Positions 25,980 through 36,018 of a stretch of 64,000 nt of DNA are shown in pieces. Position numbers and translations under genes: made by a program. This DNA comes from Clostridiales bacterium (GTDB lineage Bacteria; Bacillota; Clostridia; Oscillospirales; Oscillospiraceae), in the NCBI GenBank assembly GCA_004556755.1, contig SFFW01000008.1:1-64000 (forward strand), written 5' to 3'. Positions within the stretch are counted from its first letter, which is position 1; each line of letters starts with the position of its first letter. A model generated the notes under the pieces. It searched no databases and had not been told where the DNA came from. It saw only the letters and a program-made list of their open reading frames with translations.

Positions 25980-26651
25980 TTATTCCGCTTCCGGCACCAA
26001 GGCAGCTGCTCGCTCCTCGTAGAGTATCGCCGCAAAGGATGCGCCGATCAGCAGCAGGTTGCACCATGCGCCCTTTATGCCGAACGCCCTCACCGAGAAA
26101 AAACTCACCGCAGCGCCCGCATGGAAGGCAAGCAGCGTCATCACAAAGAAAAACGCCTTGCCGAGGTGCTTTCTGTCGCCGTCGCTGATAAACTCCGCAA
26201 CGGCGAGCGACGCCTGCTTTGTGTTGTTCGTAGAGAAAATGCTTGAGCTGCTGTAACCCCTTGCACCCGAAAATGCGCTCCACTGGAAGCTCATTGCAAA
26301 GAAGATGGGGTACAGCGCAACGAAGCCGAACACGCTGTCCGGCAGCAGTCCGAGAATTATCGCCGCCATGGCGTCGATGACGGGGACCGCCCGCTTTGCG
26401 CTTATCCCGAGCCAGTGCGGCAGCAGCACCGTCAGCATGACACCGCTTACGTATATGAGCAGCGCACCGACGTGCAGCAGTATCGCCCTCGGCTCGCCCC
26501 GCAGCGTCGCCATCAAAAGCTCCAAAAGATTCATCGTCTGGGCGCTTGCCAGCATATCGCTGTGGCAGAGCATGGCATACGCCCCAAAAAATCCACCCAC
26601 CGCAGAAAGCGACAGGTGGCGGTAAAAGTCCGGCTTTAAATTTTCCTTCAT
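25980..26651 (-). CDS. DUF1275 (YoaK-like) membrane protein
   Basis: A 223-residue protein with about six hydrophobic segments. The family's glycine-rich start (SAVGGFFGAYAMLCHSDMLASAQTMNLLEL) and the later SSIFSTNNTKQ segment match DUF1275/YoaK proteins, whose function is unknown. Stop lies five bases from the shared terminator. The ribosome binding site is weak. Between this gene and the ATP synthase operon lies only a terminator. Confidence 0.8.
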   Translation of the reverse strand: MKENLKPDFYRHLSLSAVGGFFGAYAMLCHSDMLASAQTMNLLELLMATLRGEPRAILLHVGALLIYVSGVMLTVLLPHWLGISAKRAVPVIDAMAAIILGLLPDSVFGFVALYPIFFAMSFQWSAFSGARGYSSSSIFSTNNTKQASLAVAEFISDGDRKHLGKAFFFVMTLLAFHAGAAVSFFSVRAFGIKGAWCNLLLIGASFAAILYEERAAALVPEAE

Positions 26652-26714
26652 CAGATCGCCCTATTTCTTAATCAAACAGGCTCAATTATAACACTTCTTT
26701 TCCGAAATGCAAGC

Positions 26715-26757
26715 AATGAAAAAAGGCTTTCCGAAAATCGGAAAGCCTTTTTTCATT
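26715..26757. terminator. Terminator at the end of the ATP synthase operon, 20-bp perfect stem
   Basis: Arms 26715-26734 and 26738-26757 are perfectly complementary (AATGAAAAAAGGCTTTCCGA on the left), loop AAA. The right arm overlaps the atpC stop codon. The same hairpin lies upstream of the DUF1275 gene, insulating it. Confidence 0.88.
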
Positions 26758-27163
26758 TGTGGACATAGCCGGATGCCTTTATTCTCGCAAGCGCACGGTG
26801 CAGACTAAGCTCCGCACGCCGAAGGTCAAGATTTTCGCTTTTCGCCGCAATGCGCTGCTTTGCACGTTCAAGCGATGCCTGCGCACGAGTAAGGTCGATG
26901 CTCTCGGCAAGCTCTGCGCTGCGGGCGAGTATGATAAGCTCGCTCCCGGCAACGCTCAAAACGCCGCCGGAAATTGCGGCGTAGTGCTTCTCACCGTCCA
27001 CGGTGTAGCTCACAACGCCCTCTTTAAGTGCGCCGAGCATTGCCGCATGACCGGGAAGCAGCCCTGCGTCGCCGTCGGTAAGCGGAACGCCGACATAGCT
27101 TGCGTCCTCGTCGCAGACCGTGCCGCCTGCGGTGACGATCTGAAGGTGGATCAGTTTAGCCAT
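26753..27163 (-). CDS. atpC: ATP synthase F1 epsilon subunit
   Basis: Central-stalk subunit that links gamma to the c-ring and can inhibit ATP hydrolysis. 136 residues: N-terminal beta-barrel (LHLQIVTAGGTVCDEDASY-type start, GDAGLLPGHAAMLGAL near 32-47) and C-terminal two-helix hairpin with the Ala/Arg-rich stretch RAQASLERAKQRIAA. Last gene of the operon, three bases behind atpD. Confidence 0.93.
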   Translation of the reverse strand: MAKLIHLQIVTAGGTVCDEDASYVGVPLTDGDAGLLPGHAAMLGALKEGVVSYTVDGEKHYAAISGGVLSVAGSELIILARSAELAESIDLTRAQASLERAKQRIAAKSENLDLRRAELSLHRALARIKASGYVHK

Positions 27164-27166
27164 GGC

Positions 27167-28576
<1,410 letters not shown>

Positions 28577-29443
28577 TTACTTCTTCTTTTTAAGTGCCGC
28601 AGCGCCGCCGACGATCTCGGAGATCTCGGTGGTGATCGCCGCCTGCCTTGCCCTGTTGAGCGCAAGGCTGAGCGAGTCGATGAGGGTCTTGGTGCTGTCG
28701 GTCGCAGCGGTCATTGCGGTCATTCTGGAGGAGTGTTCGCCGCACTTTGCCTCCAGCATCACGCTGTACACCTTGTTGTTTATATAAAGCTGCATGACGC
28801 TTTCCAAAACCTCGGACGCATCGGGTGCAAAGAGATAGTCCTTGCCCGCTGCGTTTTCACGCAGCTTTTCCGGCTTTGCGGGCAGAAGCTGCGTCTGCGT
28901 CGGCTCCTGCCGGAGCGCCGAAATATAGTGCTGATAGACGAGGTGTATCTCGTCCGTCTCGTCGTTTAAATACAGCGTTTTCAGGTACTCTGAAATCTCA
29001 AGCGCCTCCACGCTGCTCGGCGTGTCGCTCAGCTCGGTAAAGCTTCTGCGCACCGGCAGTCCGCTCCTTGCGATAACGTCCTTGCCCCAGCGTCCGCAGA
29101 TGACGAGGCTTATGTCCCTGCCGTCGTCCTCTGCGATGCTCTGCATGAAGTGCATGAGCGAGCTGTTGTAGACTCCGCAAAGTCCCCTGTTGCCGACAAA
29201 AAGAACGTAGCAGACTCTTTTTATCTCCTTCTTCGGGGATATGAAGCGGTTTTCGGGTACCGTGCTGCCGGAAAGGAGCGTGTCAAGTATCTCCTGACTT
29301 TTTTCGGCAAACGGCGTCATGGTCTGCATTGCGCTCTGCGCACGGCGCAGCTTCGACACGGCGACCATCTTCATCGCCTTGGTTATCTGCTGCGTGTTCT
29401 TGACGCTCTTTATTCTCGTTCTTATCGAACGCATATTCGCCAT
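28577..29443 (-). CDS. atpG: ATP synthase F1 gamma subunit
   Basis: Rotor shaft, 288 residues. Typical N-terminus MANMRSIRTRIKSVKNTQQITKAMKMVAVSKLRRAQ-type helix and C-terminal helix containing TKTLIDSLSLALNRARQAAITTEISEIVGG. Middle Rossmann-like portion with VGNRGLCGVYN. A 31-base gap separates it from the fused b-delta-alpha gene. Confidence 0.95.
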   Translation of the reverse strand: MANMRSIRTRIKSVKNTQQITKAMKMVAVSKLRRAQSAMQTMTPFAEKSQEILDTLLSGSTVPENRFISPKKEIKRVCYVLFVGNRGLCGVYNSSLMHFMQSIAEDDGRDISLVICGRWGKDVIARSGLPVRRSFTELSDTPSSVEALEISEYLKTLYLNDETDEIHLVYQHYISALRQEPTQTQLLPAKPEKLRENAAGKDYLFAPDASEVLESVMQLYINNKVYSVMLEAKCGEHSSRMTAMTAATDSTKTLIDSLSLALNRARQAAITTEISEIVGGAAALKKKK

Positions 29444-29474
29444 TTTTGCCCCTCCTTTCCGCTGCGGTCAATTA

Positions 29475-31709
29475 TTAAAAGGTCTCCTTAAACTTGCGAA
29501 TGTTGCTTCTGAGCTTCTCCTGCTGTTCGGCGGAAAGCTTCTTGCCGGACATGATCTCGTCATGCAGTTCGGGATAATTGCGGTTTACGAAGGCGATAAG
29601 CTCCTCCTCGAAGCGGGCAATGTCCTCAAGCTCCACGTCGTCCGTAAAGCCCTCGGATGCCGCAAATATCGCAATGACCTGATCTGCCGCACTCATGGGA
29701 GAATACTGCTTCTGCTTTAGGATCTCCGTCATTCTTGCGCCTCTGTGCAGGGTGTCTCTCGTCGCCTTGTCGAGGTCGGAGCCGAACTGCGCAAAGCTTG
29801 CCAGCTCTCTGTACTGAGCAAGATCCACACGCAGTCTGCCTGCGACCTGCTTCATTGCGCCTATCTGCGCTGCCCCGCCGACTCTCGATACGGACAGACC
29901 GACGTTTATCGCCGGACGCACGCCGGAGTGGAACAGGTCGGTTTCGAGGAATATCTGTCCGTCGGTTATGGAGATAACGTTCGTCGGGATATACGCCGAA
30001 ATGTCGCCCGCCTGAGTTTCGATGATGGGCAGAGCGGTCATGCTGCCGCCGCCTGCGTCCTCACTGAGACGTGCCGCTCTTTCCAGAAGTCTGGAGTGGA
30101 GATAGAACACGTCGCCGGGGTAGGCTTCACGTCCGGGCGGTCTCTGAAGCAGCAGGGAGATCTCACGGTAAGCCGCCGCCTGCTTCGACAGATCGTCGTA
30201 CACGATAAGCACGTCTCTGCCGTCGTACATGAAGTACTCGCCCATTGCGGCACCTGCGTAGGGTGCGATATACAGCATGGGAGCAGGCTCCGATGCGTTT
30301 GCGGCAACTACGATGGAGTAGTCCATGGCTCCGGCTTTGCGGAGCTTATCCACAACGCCTGCGATGGTCGATTCCTTCTGACCGATCGCAACGTAGATGC
30401 AGATAACGTCCTTGCCCTTCTGATTTATGATGGCGTCGAGTGCGATCGCCGTTTTGCCCGTCTGACGGTCGCCGATTATAAGCTCACGCTGACCTCTGCC
30501 GATGGGAACGAGGGCGTCGATCGCTTTAAGACCCGTCTGCATGGGAACGGAAACGCTCTTTCTGTGCAGCACGCTCGGTGCGGGGCTTTCGACCGCACGG
30601 AAGCTCTGTGCGTTGAGGGGACCCTTGTCGTCGATAGGCGTACCCATTGCGTCCACGACACGTCCTATCAGGCAGTCGCCGACGGGGACTTCGATTATGC
30701 GCCCGGTGCGGCGGACCTCGTCGCCCTCCTGGATGTGGCTGAAATCGCCCATCAGCACAACGCCGACGTTGTCACGCTCAAGGTCCTGCACCATGCCCTT
30801 CAGGCCGCCGGGGAACTCAAGCATCTCGCCCGCCATGACGTCCGCAAGACCCGATACACGGCAGATGCCGTCGCCGAGAGTCACGACGGTTCCCGTCTGG
30901 AACACGTCGACCTTGCCGTCTGTTGCTCGGAGCTTATTTCTTATCTCCTCCGCAACGGATAAGCTCTCTTTGTCGCTCATGAGCGTATTGCTCTCAACGT
31001 CACGGGAGAGTCTGTCGAGCTGATGCGAGAGCGTTCCGTCGTAGACGGTGTCGCCGACCTGCATACGGACGCCGCCTATAAGCTCGCTGTCTACCTCGTT
31101 GCGGCAGCTTATAAAGGTCTCGCACAGTATGCGGGTGATGCGCTGCATCTCCTCGTCGGAGAGCGGCTCTGCGCTCTTTATTGAAATGTCAAGTTTTTTC
31201 AGTTCGTTCATGTTCAAAATATCGCTCGGCATAGCCGATACCAAATCCTTAATCTGTTGGATAAACCGCTCGTTTAATGCCTGCTTCGACGCCTCAAAGC
31301 TGCCGTCTTTCAGCACCTCGGAGGCGGTCTGCGCCACCTTGCGTATCGCATCGGCGGCGACCCTGCTCTGCATCTCCTTGCGGAGCTGCGGTTCGCTTTG
31401 CAGGGCGTTGTCTTTAAGGCTCTGCGCCTCAAGCTCACCTGAGCGCTCGGTCTCCCGTTTGGTCATTTCCGCCTGGAGCCTTGCGTCCTCCATTAGCTTT
31501 GCTCTGCGTTCCTCGTTTTTGAGGCGGGCGCTTTCCATGTCGCCCTGGAGCGACTTTGCCCGCTCCTTTGCATCTTCCGCCTCGGCAAGCTCACGGCTTA
31601 TCTTTTCTCTCCTGCCGCCGAACATATTTTTGATCATCTTCCGACAGGCAAAGCCCAAGGCTCCGAACAGAATGACAAAGTTAATAATTCTGTATACTAT
31701 CTCATCCAC
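29475..31709 (-). CDS. Fused ATP synthase b'-delta(C-terminal)-alpha subunit, 744 aa
   Basis: One uninterrupted frame covers three subunits. Residues 1-28 hold a membrane helix ([13 protein letters not shown]), then a long charged coiled coil to about 155 as in b-type stalk subunits. Residues about 172-238 are the delta C-terminal domain ([31 protein letters not shown]). From Met244 ([12 protein letters not shown]) to 744 is a complete alpha subunit: [14 protein letters not shown], Walker A GDRQTGKT at 413-420, and the Arg finger in [10 protein letters not shown]. The delta N-terminal six-helix bundle, which normally binds the alpha N-termini, is missing. A separate canonical atpF lies 45 bases upstream. 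Start is GTG with GGAGG about 12 bases before it. Mycobacteria have b-delta fusions; adding alpha goes further and raises a stoichiometry problem (see findings). The alpha assignment is certain, the fusion is seen directly, its product in the cell is not known. Confidence 0.93.
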   Translation of the reverse strand: MDEIVYRIINFVILFGALGFACRKMIKNMFGGRREKISRELAEAEDAKERAKSLQGDMESARLKNEERRAKLMEDARLQAEMTKRETERSGELEAQSLKDNALQSEPQLRKEMQSRVAADAIRKVAQTASEVLKDGSFEASKQALNERFIQQIKDLVSAMPSDILNMNELKKLDISIKSAEPLSDEEMQRITRILCETFISCRNEVDSELIGGVRMQVGDTVYDGTLSHQLDRLSRDVESNTLMSDKESLSVAEEIRNKLRATDGKVDVFQTGTVVTLGDGICRVSGLADVMAGEMLEFPGGLKGMVQDLERDNVGVVLMGDFSHIQEGDEVRRTGRIIEVPVGDCLIGRVVDAMGTPIDDKGPLNAQSFRAVESPAPSVLHRKSVSVPMQTGLKAIDALVPIGRGQRELIIGDRQTGKTAIALDAIINQKGKDVICIYVAIGQKESTIAGVVDKLRKAGAMDYSIVVAANASEPAPMLYIAPYAGAAMGEYFMYDGRDVLIVYDDLSKQAAAYREISLLLQRPPGREAYPGDVFYLHSRLLERAARLSEDAGGGSMTALPIIETQAGDISAYIPTNVISITDGQIFLETDLFHSGVRPAINVGLSVSRVGGAAQIGAMKQVAGRLRVDLAQYRELASFAQFGSDLDKATRDTLHRGARMTEILKQKQYSPMSAADQVIAIFAASEGFTDDVELEDIARFEEELIAFVNRNYPELHDEIMSGKKLSAEQQEKLRSNIRKFKETF

Positions 31710-31754
31710 CTGAGCGTTATCCCTCCTTTCACTGCGTTCTTAAATGCGCCGGCG

Positions 31755-32246
31755 TCACTTATCCGACTCCCGCATACGGCGGCTTATCGCCTCACCGTCG
31801 GCGGCGCCTTCGCCCAAAAGCTGCTCCGTGAGCAGTCCCACAAGCTCAGGCAGCTCGGCGTCCAGCTCCGCTCTCGTCTGCGTTTCCTCCGTACTTATGC
31901 GCTCACGGATCTGCTTATGCAGCGCCTCCGCCTCGGCATGAGCGCCGCCGAGAAGCTTCGCCTTTTCCTTTTCGGCTTCGCTCCGTGCGTCTCCGATAAG
32001 CTCTCTTGCGGCGTTGCCACTGAGAGCAAGCTCCTGCGCAAGCGCCTGCTCGTTTTCGGCAAGGGCTTTTTCGGCACGCTTGCCTTCACTGAGTCCCGCC
32101 TCGATGCGGGCGGAGCGCTCGTTCATGAATTTAAGTACGGGGTCGTAGAGAAAGCGTTTAAGCAAGAACAGCAGCACAAAGAAGTTTATCACGGTCCACA
32201 TAAACTCAGGCACACTTATCTCAAGGCCTACTATGTCTAAGACCAA
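31755..32246 (-). CDS. atpF: ATP synthase Fo b subunit
   Basis: Peripheral stalk, 163 residues. N-terminal membrane helix (MWTVINFFVLLFLLKRFLYDPV) followed by a long Ala/Glu-rich coiled coil (ARIEAGLSEGKRAEKAL onwards). This is the conventional b protein; a second b-like segment begins the next gene, giving a b plus b' pair. Ribosome binding site GGAG. 42 bases after atpE. Confidence 0.92.
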   Translation of the reverse strand: MVLDIVGLEISVPEFMWTVINFFVLLFLLKRFLYDPVLKFMNERSARIEAGLSEGKRAEKALAENEQALAQELALSGNAARELIGDARSEAEKEKAKLLGGAHAEAEALHKQIRERISTEETQTRAELDAELPELVGLLTEQLLGEGAADGEAISRRMRESDK

Positions 32247-32288
32247 GCTTCTGCACTCCCTTCAAAAATGGTGATCCGCTTTCCTGCC

Positions 32289-32525
32289 TCAGGGCATATT
32301 GCCGAGAATGATGAATGCAATAAGCAGACCGTAGATCGCAAGCGCTTCCATAAAACCCATTGCAAGGATCATCGTGGTCTGGAGCTTACTGTGCATTTCG
32401 GGCTGACGTGCCATGGCTTCAAACGCCTTTGCCGCAGCAATACCCTGTCCTATGCCGACGCCGATGGTGCTGAGTCCTATCGCCAGAGCAGCGGCGATCG
32501 CTATAAGTCCGTATACCAGTTCCAT
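32289..32525 (-). CDS. atpE: ATP synthase Fo c subunit
   Basis: Two-helix proteolipid of the rotor ring, 78 residues. Helix 1 carries GIGQGIAAAKAFEAMARQPE, loop RQPE conserved; helix 2 has the ion-binding Glu in GFMEALAIYGL. The Gln of GIGQG is one of the Na+-ring residues, but the Ser/Thr that follows the Glu in Na+ rings is Ala here, so the ring is ambiguous and more probably proton-coupled. GGAGG before ATG. Confidence 0.95.
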   Translation of the reverse strand: MELVYGLIAIAAALAIGLSTIGVGIGQGIAAAKAFEAMARQPEMHSKLQTTMILAMGFMEALAIYGLLIAFIILGNMP

Positions 32526-32555
32526 TTTGTTTCCTCCTGAAATGTATCGTAAAAA

Positions 32556-33215
32556 TTATTCTTCTTCGGTTTCGGTCGCTTCGGCAACAAAGACCGCAAG
32601 CAGCATGGTGAATATCATCGCCTGAATGAGGCAGAACAGCAGGCTCAGCACATTCATGACGATCGGCAGAAGTATCGGGACCAGTCCGTAGAAGGTCTCA
32701 GTTACCTTTTCTTCGCCGTAGATGTTGCCGTAAAGTCGCAGTGCAAGCGACATCGGGCGGATAAACTGCTCAAGCAGGGTTATGGGCAAAAGCAGCGCCA
32801 CGGGCTTCAGAAAAGAGAGCAGGTAGCCCTTTAGACCCTTTGTCCTTATGCCCGTCGTGTGGATGGTGAAAAAGCCGATTATCGCAAGCGCTGCGGTGAC
32901 GGCAAGCATCGAGGTCGGCACCGTAAAAAGCTCGCCCGCACCGGGGAGCAGTCCCGAATAGTTGCACACGACTATGAGTATAAAAAACGTCGCAAGCACG
33001 GGGAAATACTTCTTCGTACGCTCGGTGCCGAGGACGCCCTCGATAAAGCCGAACAGCTTCGACACCGCCATTTCAGCAATGTTTTGCAGCACTCCGGGCT
33101 TGTCCTTCATCTTCCTCGTTGCGAGAATCGAAAACAGGACCAGCACCGCCATGATGACCCACATCGTCACGACCGTCGGCGTCGGCTTCAGGAAATTATC
33201 AAAAAATTCAGCCAA
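32556..33215 (-). CDS. atpB: ATP synthase Fo a subunit
   Basis: Stator channel protein with about five or six hydrophobic segments, 219 residues. Helix 4 carries the essential Arg in PMSLALRLYGNI, and the final helix has LIQAMIFTMLLAVFV. Its start overlaps the end of the upstream AtpI-like gene by eight bases. Confidence 0.93.
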   Translation of the reverse strand: MAEFFDNFLKPTPTVVTMWVIMAVLVLFSILATRKMKDKPGVLQNIAEMAVSKLFGFIEGVLGTERTKKYFPVLATFFILIVVCNYSGLLPGAGELFTVPTSMLAVTAALAIIGFFTIHTTGIRTKGLKGYLLSFLKPVALLLPITLLEQFIRPMSLALRLYGNIYGEEKVTETFYGLVPILLPIVMNVLSLLFCLIQAMIFTMLLAVFVAEATETEEE

Positions 33216-33534
33216 GCATATCTCCTCCGTTCTCCGTATCTACGGCATCGGTTTTGTTGTTTTTGTCGGTCATGAGCTTCAAAAACAGAAGCCCGCAGAC
33301 CGAAAGTCCGAGTGCGGCGGCGATGAGCGGCGCTATAAATTTGACCTCAAGCAGCCGACACGCCCCGTACACGACACCGAGGCACAGCGCATCCAAAAGA
33401 AGCCTTGCGAAATTGACCGCCATGATAGCGGTAACGCTCGTTTTGCCGAGCGCCGAACGGCTAAGGCGGGAGTTTATGAACGCAACGAGTACGCCAAGGA
33501 GCAGCGCTGCGGCACACATCGAAATAAGCTTCAT
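33208..33534 (-). CDS. Small four-helix membrane protein at the head of the ATP synthase operon (AtpI-like)
   Basis: About 108 residues with four hydrophobic segments and a charged C-terminal tail (TDKNNKTDAVDTENGG). Position first in the operon and overlap with atpB correspond to AtpI/UncI, which helps assemble the c-ring or handles Mg2+ in other bacteria. Similarity to AtpI itself is weak by eye, so the name rests on size and context. ATG 33534 has AGAGGTG six bases upstream. Confidence 0.65.
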   Translation of the reverse strand: MKLISMCAAALLLGVLVAFINSRLSRSALGKTSVTAIMAVNFARLLLDALCLGVVYGACRLLEVKFIAPLIAAALGLSVCGLLFLKLMTDKNNKTDAVDTENGGDMLG

Positions 33535-33578
33535 TGAAAACACCTCTGTAACTATGCCAATTTAAAGTGCAACAAACA

Positions 33579-33608
33579 TATTTAACAACATTTTTATACA
33601 AAAAGCAA
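33579..33608 (-). promoter_or_regulatory. Candidate promoter of the ATP synthase operon
   Basis: Minus strand TTGCTT (33603-33608), 18 bases, TAAATA (33579-33584). The surrounding 33545-33660 is AT-rich and holds no gene. Alternatives such as a TTGTAC further upstream cannot be excluded. Confidence 0.45.
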
Positions 33609-33661
33609 TATTTAATTCTGCGTATTCTGTACAAATGCCTCGTGAATTTGTGATTATTTAT

Positions 33662-33700
33662 AAAAAAGAGCTTCGGAAACCGCCAAAGCTTCCAAAGCTC
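33662..33700 (-). terminator. Terminator of the MoaB/MogA gene
   Basis: Minus strand GAGCTTTGGAA, loop, TTTCCGAAGCTC then TTTTTT. One wobble pair. Confidence 0.75.
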
Positions 33701-33708
33701 CCATTAGC

Positions 33709-34164
33709 TTATCTTCCCGCAAGCATCGAGACTGCGTGACCGAGTGCAGGCACGACGGCGGAGAGATTTTCCCTCACCGCCTTTTCGCTGCCGGGTAGGT
33801 TTATGATGAGCGCATTGTTGCGCACCCCGGCGACCGCCCTCGTGAGCATCGCCCTCGGCGTTATGTCGAGGCTGTAGTGCAGCATCGCCTGCGGGATCGC
33901 CGGTATCTCCCGTTCGATGACGTCGAGCGTTGCCTCCGGCGTCACGTCCCTGTGGGAAAGTCCCGTACCGCCCGCCGTGACGATGAGATCGGCTCGACGC
34001 TCGTACTCGCACTTTATAAGCTCCGCCGAGATCGTGTCCCTCTCGGCGGGAACACCCGACGTGTATATTATTTCAAATCCGGCGCTTTGCAGCATCTCCG
34101 CTGCTGCGGCACCGCCCCTGCTCGCTGCATCGCCGACCGTTATTATCGCTGCCTTGTAAGTCAT
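33709..34164 (-). CDS. MoaB/MogA-family molybdopterin adenylyltransferase-like protein
   Basis: A 151-residue molybdopterin-binding fold. Motifs: ITVGDAASRG at the start (usual TxSDxxSxG), then LIVTAGGTGLSHRDVTPEA, the hallmark GGTG-D-TPE site, and NLPGSEKAVRENL. In other bacteria MogA adenylates molybdopterin before molybdenum insertion, while MoaB copies are less defined. No other cofactor gene (moaA, moeA, mobA) is in this window. ATG 34164 follows GAGGTG by seven bases. Confidence 0.85.
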   Translation of the reverse strand: MTYKAAIITVGDAASRGGAAAAEMLQSAGFEIIYTSGVPAERDTISAELIKCEYERRADLIVTAGGTGLSHRDVTPEATLDVIEREIPAIPQAMLHYSLDITPRAMLTRAVAGVRNNALIINLPGSEKAVRENLSAVVPALGHAVSMLAGR

Positions 34165-34301
34165 AACCGCACCTCGCTTATACAATTATAATAGTATGCA
34201 CTTTGATAATATCTTATTTTCGTCCCCGTGTAAATAGCGCTTTGGCTTGCCACGGGGATGAAAAAATGCTATGCTGTAAAAAAACGAAAGGTGCCGATAA
34301 A

Positions 34302-35609
34302 ATGGAATACAAATATACAGACAGGCTGCTCGACTTTATTCAGGCATCGCCGAGCTGCTTTCACGTTGTCGAAAACTTTGCCGGGTCACTGAGCGCCCTC
34401 GGCTACACCGAGCTTTCGGAGTCGCAGAGCTGGGAGCTTCGGCACGGCGGCAAGTATTTCGTCCGCCGCAACGGTTCCTCGATCATCGCCTTCCGCATCC
34501 CAAAAGGCACGCCCTCCGGCTTTATGATGGCGGCGGCGCACAGCGATTCCCCCACCTTCAAGGTCAAGGAGAACCCTGAAAAGCCCTCGGACGCATACGT
34601 TCAGCTCAGCACCGAGAAGTACGGCGGTATGCTCATGGCAACGTGGTTTGACAGACCGCTCAGCGTCGCAGGACGCATCATCGTGAGCGAGGGCGATAAG
34701 CTCAAAACGAAGCTCGTGAATGTTGACCGTGACCTGCTCGTCATTCCGAGCGTTGCGATACACATGAACCGCAGCGCAAACGACGGCATGAAGTACTCCG
34801 CTGCGGTCGACACCCTGCCGCTGTACGGCACCGCCGAAGGTGCGGGGAGCTTTTTGAGAATCGTTGCGGAAAGCGTCGGCGTCGAGAAGGAGAGCATCGT
34901 CGGCACGGATCTGTTCCTGTACTGCCGAGGCAGGGGTACGCAGCTCGGCTCCGACGGCGAGCTTATCCTTTCCCCGAAGCTTGACGATCTCCAGTGCGCC
35001 TTCGGCTGCATGGAGGGCTTTACGGATTCTCAGGAAAGTGCGGCGATCCCCGTGTGCTGTGTGTTCGACAACGAGGAGGTCGGCAGCGCAACGAAGCAGG
35101 GCGCTGCGTCCTCGCTTCTGCGTGACACCCTGCGGCGCATCTGCCTGTCGCTGGACTACGGCGAGGAGCGCTACCGTATGCTGCTTGCGCAGAGCTTCCT
35201 CGTCTCCGCCGACAACGCTCACGCAAAGCACCCGAATCATCCGGAATATTCCGATGCACTCAACTGCCCCGTTATAGGCGGCGGTGTGGTCGTGAAGTAC
35301 AACGCAAATCAGCACTATACGACCGACGGCGTTTCCTCCGCCGTGTTCAGGAGCATCTGCGCCGAGGCGGGAGTCAGGGTGCAGAGCTTTGCAAACCGCT
35401 CCGACATGGCGGGCGGCTCCACGCTCGGCAGTATTGCAAACGTGCTTGTGCCGGTAAAGACCGTTGACATCGGGCTTGCGCAGCTTGCCATGCACTCGGC
35501 GTGGGAGACCGCCGGAGCGCAGGACTTCGACGATCTGTGCGGGCTTATGACGCACTACTTTTCACGGAGCCTGCACGAGGACGAAGACGGCATAGCGATA
35601 CGGAGCTGA
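34302..35609 (+). CDS. M18-family metalloaminopeptidase
   Basis: A 435-residue cytosolic zinc aminopeptidase preferring acidic N-termini in characterised relatives. All metal sites visible: AAHSDSPTFKVK near 84, ARP-like D of LSPKLDDLQCAF near 228, catalytic Glu-Glu of DNEEVGSATKQGA near 258, and SADNAHAKHPNHPEYSD near 307. His of the final HSAWETAGAQD is also present. Start ATG has AAAGGTG eight bases upstream. Followed by tRNA-Ala but with its own unit. Confidence 0.93.
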   Translation: MEYKYTDRLLDFIQASPSCFHVVENFAGSLSALGYTELSESQSWELRHGGKYFVRRNGSSIIAFRIPKGTPSGFMMAAAHSDSPTFKVKENPEKPSDAYVQLSTEKYGGMLMATWFDRPLSVAGRIIVSEGDKLKTKLVNVDRDLLVIPSVAIHMNRSANDGMKYSAAVDTLPLYGTAEGAGSFLRIVAESVGVEKESIVGTDLFLYCRGRGTQLGSDGELILSPKLDDLQCAFGCMEGFTDSQESAAIPVCCVFDNEEVGSATKQGAASSLLRDTLRRICLSLDYGEERYRMLLAQSFLVSADNAHAKHPNHPEYSDALNCPVIGGGVVVKYNANQHYTTDGVSSAVFRSICAEAGVRVQSFANRSDMAGGSTLGSIANVLVPVKTVDIGLAQLAMHSAWETAGAQDFDDLCGLMTHYFSRSLHEDEDGIAIRS

Positions 35610-35671
35610 TGCGTCGGCGAGCATCGTTCCCTACGTTTGCACCGTAAGTTCGCCTCTGCGATAAAAAAATA

Positions 35672-35700
35672 TTGACAAGCGCCCTCCCGTCTGCTAAAAT
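35672..35700 (+). promoter_or_regulatory. Promoter of tRNA-Ala
   Basis: TTGACA (35672-35677), 17 bases ending TGC, TAAAAT (35695-35700), 14 bases before the tRNA. Confidence 0.85.
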
Positions 35701-35713
35701 AGCTCTTGCATTT

Positions 35714-35789
<76 letters not shown>

Positions 35790-35794
35790 GAGGA

Positions 35795-35826
35795 AAAAAG
35801 GCAGGACTTGCTCCTGTCTTTTTTGT
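35795..35826 (+). terminator. Terminator of tRNA-Ala
   Basis: AAAAGGCAGGA / TCCTGTCTTTT with one wobble pair and trailing T residues. Confidence 0.8.
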
Positions 35827-35835
35827 TTTGCTCTC

Positions 35836-35857
35836 CGAACCGCTGCCCCTCTTGAAT
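35836..35857 (-). repeat. Inverted partial copy of the tRNA-Ala anticodon/T-arm region
   Basis: Read on the minus strand, ATTCAAGAGG then CAGCGGTTCG separated by GG. The tRNA itself (35750-35770) has the same two blocks separated by a single T. It is 21 of 22 bases alike except for the spacer. Confidence 0.8.
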
Positions 35858-35875
35858 ATTTTTATTTAATTTTCC

Positions 35876-35912
35876 GCCGCCAAAGGCGGCTTTTGCGGCA
35901 TCCCGCAAAAGC
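35876..35912. repeat. Two adjacent hairpins bordering the tRNA-end duplicate
   Basis: GCCGCC AAA GGCGGC (35876-35890) and then a perfect 10-bp stem, GCTTTTGCGG / CCGCAAAAGC (35889-35912). The second ends exactly one base before the duplicated tRNA segment. Confidence 0.8.
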
Positions 35913-35942
35913 TCAGCGGTTCGATCCCGCTTATCTCCACCA
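35913..35942 (+). repeat. Exact 30-bp duplicate of the tRNA-Ala 3' end (attachment-site-like)
   Basis: Identical to 35760-35789, from the T-arm through CCA. The 123-bp interval between contains the terminator, the inverted partial copy and two hairpins but no gene. Tyrosine recombinases of integrative elements often use the tRNA 3' half as attB and leave such a duplicate, so this looks like an attL/attR pair of a deleted element. Confidence 0.85.
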
Positions 35943-36018
35943 AAAAGATTAACCCTTCTGAATTTTGTATCATTGGCAAAATGACACATCTTCATCGGCA
36001 GGAAAATGCGGGTTTCGC

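Noticed and set aside
32289-32525. Na+-type ATP synthase
   Set aside because: The c-subunit lac the Ser/Thr after the ion-binding Glu. With only the Gln present, the Na+ call cannot be supported.
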